The notes under the pieces: model-generated
What the model was told of the DNA's origin: nothing
The model's database searches: none
What the model saw: the letters and a program-made list of their open reading frames with translations, nothing else
Position numbers and translations under genes: made by a program
Part shown: positions 61,493 through 64,000 of the stretch, piece by piece
Numbering within the stretch: position 1 is the first letter of the stretch
Layout of the letters: each line of letters opens with the position of its first letter
From: Rhodanobacter sp. A1T4
Lineage (GTDB): Bacteria > Pseudomonadota > Gammaproteobacteria > Xanthomonadales > Rhodanobacteraceae
DNA length: 64,000 bases
NCBI RefSeq assembly: GCF_014207185.1
Contig: NZ_JACHCP010000008.1
Span: forward strand, 124,001 to 188,000
Direction: 5' to 3'

Positions 61493-62052
61493 TCACGATG
61501 CAGTACCGCATAGTTCTGCCTGCCGACTACGACATGGAGATCATTCGGCGGCGCATTGCGGAGCGGGGGCATCTCACGGACGATTTTCCGCAGTTGTCGT
61601 TCAAGGCTTACCTCTACGCTGATCGCAGCGCGGGCAATCGGGAAAACCTGTATGCACCGTTTTATCTGTGGCACGACACGCAAGGCATGAATACGTTTCT
61701 TGGTGGCACGGGGTTCGCCGGTGTCGTCGAATCGTTTGGTCGTCCCATCGTGCATACCTGGTCGGTGTGGTGTGCGGAAACGGCTCCCGATCTGTCCATC
61801 GCAACCCATGCGACGCGTGAAATACTGCCCATCGCCGCGCATGCCTCGCTGGGCGAGCTGCGCAATTCGGAAAGCATCGGTGCGCAGATGGATCTTGAGC
61901 GTGGTGCCATCGCAACGATTCGTGCCTATGACCCCACTACCTGGACGTTGCTGCGCTTTCGACTGTGGCAAAGCAACATCCATCCATCGGTGGAAGATGG
62001 TGTTGATGTTTACATGGTCGGTCATCTTTCCCAGCCTTCAGCAAAGCACTAA
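61489..62052 (+). CDS. DUF4865-family protein
   Basis: 187 residues starting in an ATGA overlap with the preceding stop. The sequence MQYRIVLPADYDMEIIRRRI, then LSFKAYLYADR and LYAPFYLWHDTQGMNTFLGG, is characteristic of DUF4865, a family without known function that travels with tautomerases and LysR genes. The fold resembles dimeric alpha/beta-barrel monooxygenase-like proteins, but no cofactor residues are evident. Confidence 0.82.
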   Translation: MITMQYRIVLPADYDMEIIRRRIAERGHLTDDFPQLSFKAYLYADRSAGNRENLYAPFYLWHDTQGMNTFLGGTGFAGVVESFGRPIVHTWSVWCAETAPDLSIATHATREILPIAAHASLGELRNSESIGAQMDLERGAIATIRAYDPTTWTLLRFRLWQSNIHPSVEDGVDVYMVGHLSQPSAKH

Positions 62053-62069
62053 CCATCAGGAGATTGCTC

Positions 62070-62450
62070 ATGCCCCTCGTTCGCATCGCCATGCGCCGCG
62101 GCAAACCCTCGGCCTACATTGCTGCTGTACGTGACAGCATCTACACCGCCATGCGTGAAAGTTTCGATGTGCCAGAAAACGATCGTTTCATCTTGGTTAG
62201 CCAGCATGATGCCGATGAATTCGACTGCGATCCTCGTTATATGGATATCGTACGAAGCGATGATCTGGTCGTCATTCAGATTGCTTGCCGCGACTCTCGC
62301 TCGGTAACGCAGAAACAAGCATTCTTTCGATGCGTAGCAGAGAAACTCGCCATCGCTCCGGGACTTCGCCCCGAGGACGTGTTTATCAATCTGCTAGAGA
62401 CGGCCAAGGAAAACTGGTCGTTTGGCAACGGCATCGCACAATACGCATGA
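62070..62450 (+). CDS. Tautomerase-family protein
   Basis: 126 residues from the ATG at 62070, behind AGGAGA; this start exposes Pro as the first residue after Met removal (MPLVRIAM), the catalytic base of 4-oxalocrotonate tautomerase-type enzymes. The body (RDSIYTAMRESFDVPENDRFILVSQHDADEF ... LVVIQIACRDSRSVTQKQAFFRCVAEKLA ... PEDVFINLLETAKENWSFGNG) fits the longer tautomerase family found next to DUF4865. Substrate unknown; third gene of the operon. Confidence 0.88.
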   Translation: MPLVRIAMRRGKPSAYIAAVRDSIYTAMRESFDVPENDRFILVSQHDADEFDCDPRYMDIVRSDDLVVIQIACRDSRSVTQKQAFFRCVAEKLAIAPGLRPEDVFINLLETAKENWSFGNGIAQYA

Positions 62451-62477
62451 TCCGCTTGGACGAGTAGTTAGACGCCA

Positions 62478-62951
62478 CTACTCGCTGCCTGAGGAGGCAA
62501 TTGAAAAACCTATGGCTCGTGATGCAAAAGTAATAATCACCAGCACGAGTAGCGTCGAGAACGGATCCCAAAGACCCTTCAACATTGTTGCTAGTAGTGC
62601 CATTGGGATGACACCGCCGCCAAAAAATAGGAGGCCGATGATGACTGCGCCTAAGCCCCAGAGAGAATAGGTCAGGACGAACCCTAGCAACCACGTGACC
62701 AAGCCAAACACGTAGGAAGATATGAAAATTACAGAGCCCGTGAAGCCGCGAAGCCGTTTGAAAATGGAAAGCGGCATAAGTATCAAGATATCCAGCGCCA
62801 CGGCCAGCCAACCAATAGCGATGAGAGGAGAGAGGAGATGATCTGAGGCCCATGTACTGCCAAGAATGAAAACAACTGGCAGGGCGAGGATACCGACGAA
62901 CACTACGATGCCGAACAGGGCACCGTCTGTCTGCTTTAGTGTGTCAACCAT
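62478..62951 (-). CDS. Small four-helix membrane protein, unknown
   Basis: 157 residues from the ATG at 62951 with AGGGA nine bases upstream; an in-frame start 52 codons earlier would add a charged, unlikely leader. Four to five hydrophobic helices (FGIVVFVGILALPVVFIL, LLSPLIAIGWLAVALDILIL, FISSYVFGLVTWLLGFVLTY, AVIIGLLFFGGGVIPMALLA, LLVLVIITFASRAIGF). No family or operon partner recognised. Confidence 0.65.
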   Translation of the reverse strand: MVDTLKQTDGALFGIVVFVGILALPVVFILGSTWASDHLLSPLIAIGWLAVALDILILMPLSIFKRLRGFTGSVIFISSYVFGLVTWLLGFVLTYSLWGLGAVIIGLLFFGGGVIPMALLATMLKGLWDPFSTLLVLVIITFASRAIGFSIASSGSE

Positions 62952-63278
62952 TTCGTCTGTCCCTGTGCTGACGTGTAACTGCGCTATACATCCTTGATGC
63001 GCTTGGATGCCCCACTCAATGCGCTGATTCCATCGCAGCTTATCTCTGTCCAGTCCGGCTAACAACCGGATGGGTACTGACGGCGGGTCTCGATGTGGTA
63101 ATTTCACTGCCGGTGTCGGCGCAAATCTGTTTCACACAGCCTGGACCCACAGCGAACATTAGCAATCCCGCGACGCAATGCTGAGAAAATTGCTGGCGCT
63201 AACCGACCGACAACAACGCTGTTGTCAAAGAAATTCCGATTGAAAACACGCCGCATGTTCAATCTGCTCGTTACCGAT
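62952..63278. other. Intergenic region
   Basis: About 330 bases between the small membrane protein gene and the 3' end of the glycoside-hydrolase-like gene. I see no gene, repeat or clear terminator. Confidence 0.4.
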
Positions 63279-64000
63279 TCACATCGGAGCGACAGCCAAC
63301 TTGCCCGCTTCGGTTAACTCGCCACAACGAAAAACGCTGTCCGCCGCAACGGATTTGGACCACGGGTCGGAATCCCAGGAAAAGTAGGTGAATCCAGCCA
63401 AACGCTTTTGTGCGACGACCGTTGTAAAGTTTGCGCGCATTTCCTTGACGAGCAGGGTGCGACTTTCATCATGGATCGGGCACGTTGCACTTGAATTGGG
63501 AAATCCCCATTCCGTGATCCAGCATGGCTTGCCGCCACCGGCGCCTCGCGGACGACATTCGGCCATTGCTACATTCATGAAATGAGCGGTGCGCTGCGCC
63601 GCCGCTGACGGATTTCCAGGTTGGCCAGGCGAAGGATACGTATGCACGCCATACGCATCGACAAGCGAATCGAGGCCGTGCTGTCGAAGAAAGGTGAGGG
63701 TGGCCGATAGACCCACCATGTCTTCCTTTTTGTTGTTGTAAAGCTTGGCGCCATCCACGGCGTCAACCATGCCCGCGGAAATGATCGGTGTATGTCGATT
63801 CAACTTTGAATGATCGCGAACATCTTTCAGTACGGTTACTACTTTCAGGTACTGCACAAACCCTTTGGCGATTTGCTTGCCTTCCGGATCATTCGAAAGA
63901 TCGGAAAGCGTAAACGTTTTTCCTTCGCCAGGTAGCGGAAATTCCGGATTAAAAGCGGCCCAATTTATCTCATTGCCCAACTCCACGCCGGCCAACCCAA
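63279..64000 (-). CDS. Glycoside hydrolase (clan GH-A-like), 5' end outside window
   Basis: The minus-strand frame is open to the right edge (240 codons visible). GNEIN at the start of the visible part fits the acid/base Glu after strand 4 of a TIM barrel (usual NEP-type motif), and CWITEWGFPNS fits the nucleophile Glu on strand 7 (TEWG). Other strand motifs are HTPIISAGMVDAV, VDAYGVHTYPSPG and GFTYFSWDSDPW. This is the general layout of GH5/GH39-like clan A enzymes; the exact family and substrate cannot be decided without the N-terminal part. Confidence 0.75.
   Translation of the reverse strand, partial: GLAGVELGNEINWAAFNPEFPLPGEGKTFTLSDLSNDPEGKQIAKGFVQYLKVVTVLKDVRDHSKLNRHTPIISAGMVDAVDGAKLYNNKKEDMVGLSATLTFLRQHGLDSLVDAYGVHTYPSPGQPGNPSAAAQRTAHFMNVAMAECRPRGAGGGKPCWITEWGFPNSSATCPIHDESRTLLVKEMRANFTTVVAQKRLAGFTYFSWDSDPWSKSVAADSVFRCGELTEAGKLAVAPM

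Overview
This GC-rich window reads like a chromosome segment of a gammaproteobacterium of the Xanthomonadales, most likely Rhodanobacteraceae (Dyella, Luteibacter or Rhodanobacter type). The grounds are gene content recognised from memory: a pilE-fimT-pilV pilin cluster, S53 peptidases, a Ser/Thr kinase/ECF sigma pair of the Xanthomonas PknS/EcfK kind, DING/PstS-like secreted proteins and FecI/FecR regulators. The taxonomic call is inference. No rRNA, tRNA, CRISPR array or intact insertion sequence was seen.

Layout. 1-1423 (minus): minor pilin genes pilE, fimT and pilV, each overlapping the next by an ATGA; pilV runs off the left edge. 1875-4274: a ToxR/CadC-like membrane transcription factor with a TPR-rich periplasmic half. 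4275-5143: gene-poor, with a deletion remnant of the metallo-hydrolase gene found intact at 34.9 kb. 5144-29467: the most striking region, a secretion locus on the plus strand. It holds an exported STN/TonB-C protein, a FecI-like ECF sigma factor, a FecR-like anti-sigma, an FhaC-type two-partner secretion transporter (TpsB), an ExbB-like channel fused to a DUF2341/LamG-like periplasmic domain, ExbD, TonB, a putative porin, a coiled-coil periplasmic protein, an OmpH/Skp-like chaperone, a small secreted protein, a 4190-residue filamentous-haemagglutinin exoprotein (TpsA) and a small unknown gene. Two 53-bp elements matching at 42 positions without gaps lie upstream of the TpsB operon and of tpsA, and are the best candidates for promoters read by the local sigma factor.

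29.8-34.8 kb: two closely related DING/PstS-like secreted proteins, each with its own terminator, flanking a YVTN beta-propeller protein. 34.9-37.0 kb: a metallo-beta-lactamase-fold hydrolase diverging from a LysR regulator, with a perfect inverted repeat between them. 37.2-43.5 kb (minus): two secreted S53 peptidases (the second with two PKD domains and a P-domain) and a TrmB/LuxR-type regulator. 43.7-50.1 kb (minus): a fimbrial-like small protein, a secreted protein, a degenerate truncated kinase, an intact receptor-like kinase with TPRs, and a small membrane protein; a tandem duplication between the two kinases carries the last 26 codons of a kinase gene. 50.1-54.0 kb (minus): a YadA-type trimeric autotransporter with a second YadA tail remnant behind its terminator, and an EAL protein. 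54.2-56.5 kb (plus): an ECF sigma factor of the kinase-linked type and a glycosyltransferase-like protein. 56.5-58.5 kb: a degenerate EAL protein containing a 9-bp minisatellite, a small unknown gene and a frameshifted KfrA-like gene. 58.5-64 kb: an AraC regulator, an NTF2-like secreted protein, a LysR gene diverging from a carboxymuconolactone-decarboxylase/DUF4865/tautomerase operon, a small membrane protein, and the 3' part of a glycoside-hydrolase-like gene.

How they may work together (inference): the 5-29 kb genes look like one regulon in which an envelope signal passes through FecR to the ECF sigma factor, which drives the outer-membrane transporter, a private TonB-ExbB-ExbD-type motor, periplasmic chaperones and the giant adhesin. 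Two-partner secretion is normally described as needing no inner-membrane energy complex, so the linked motor is the main point of interest.
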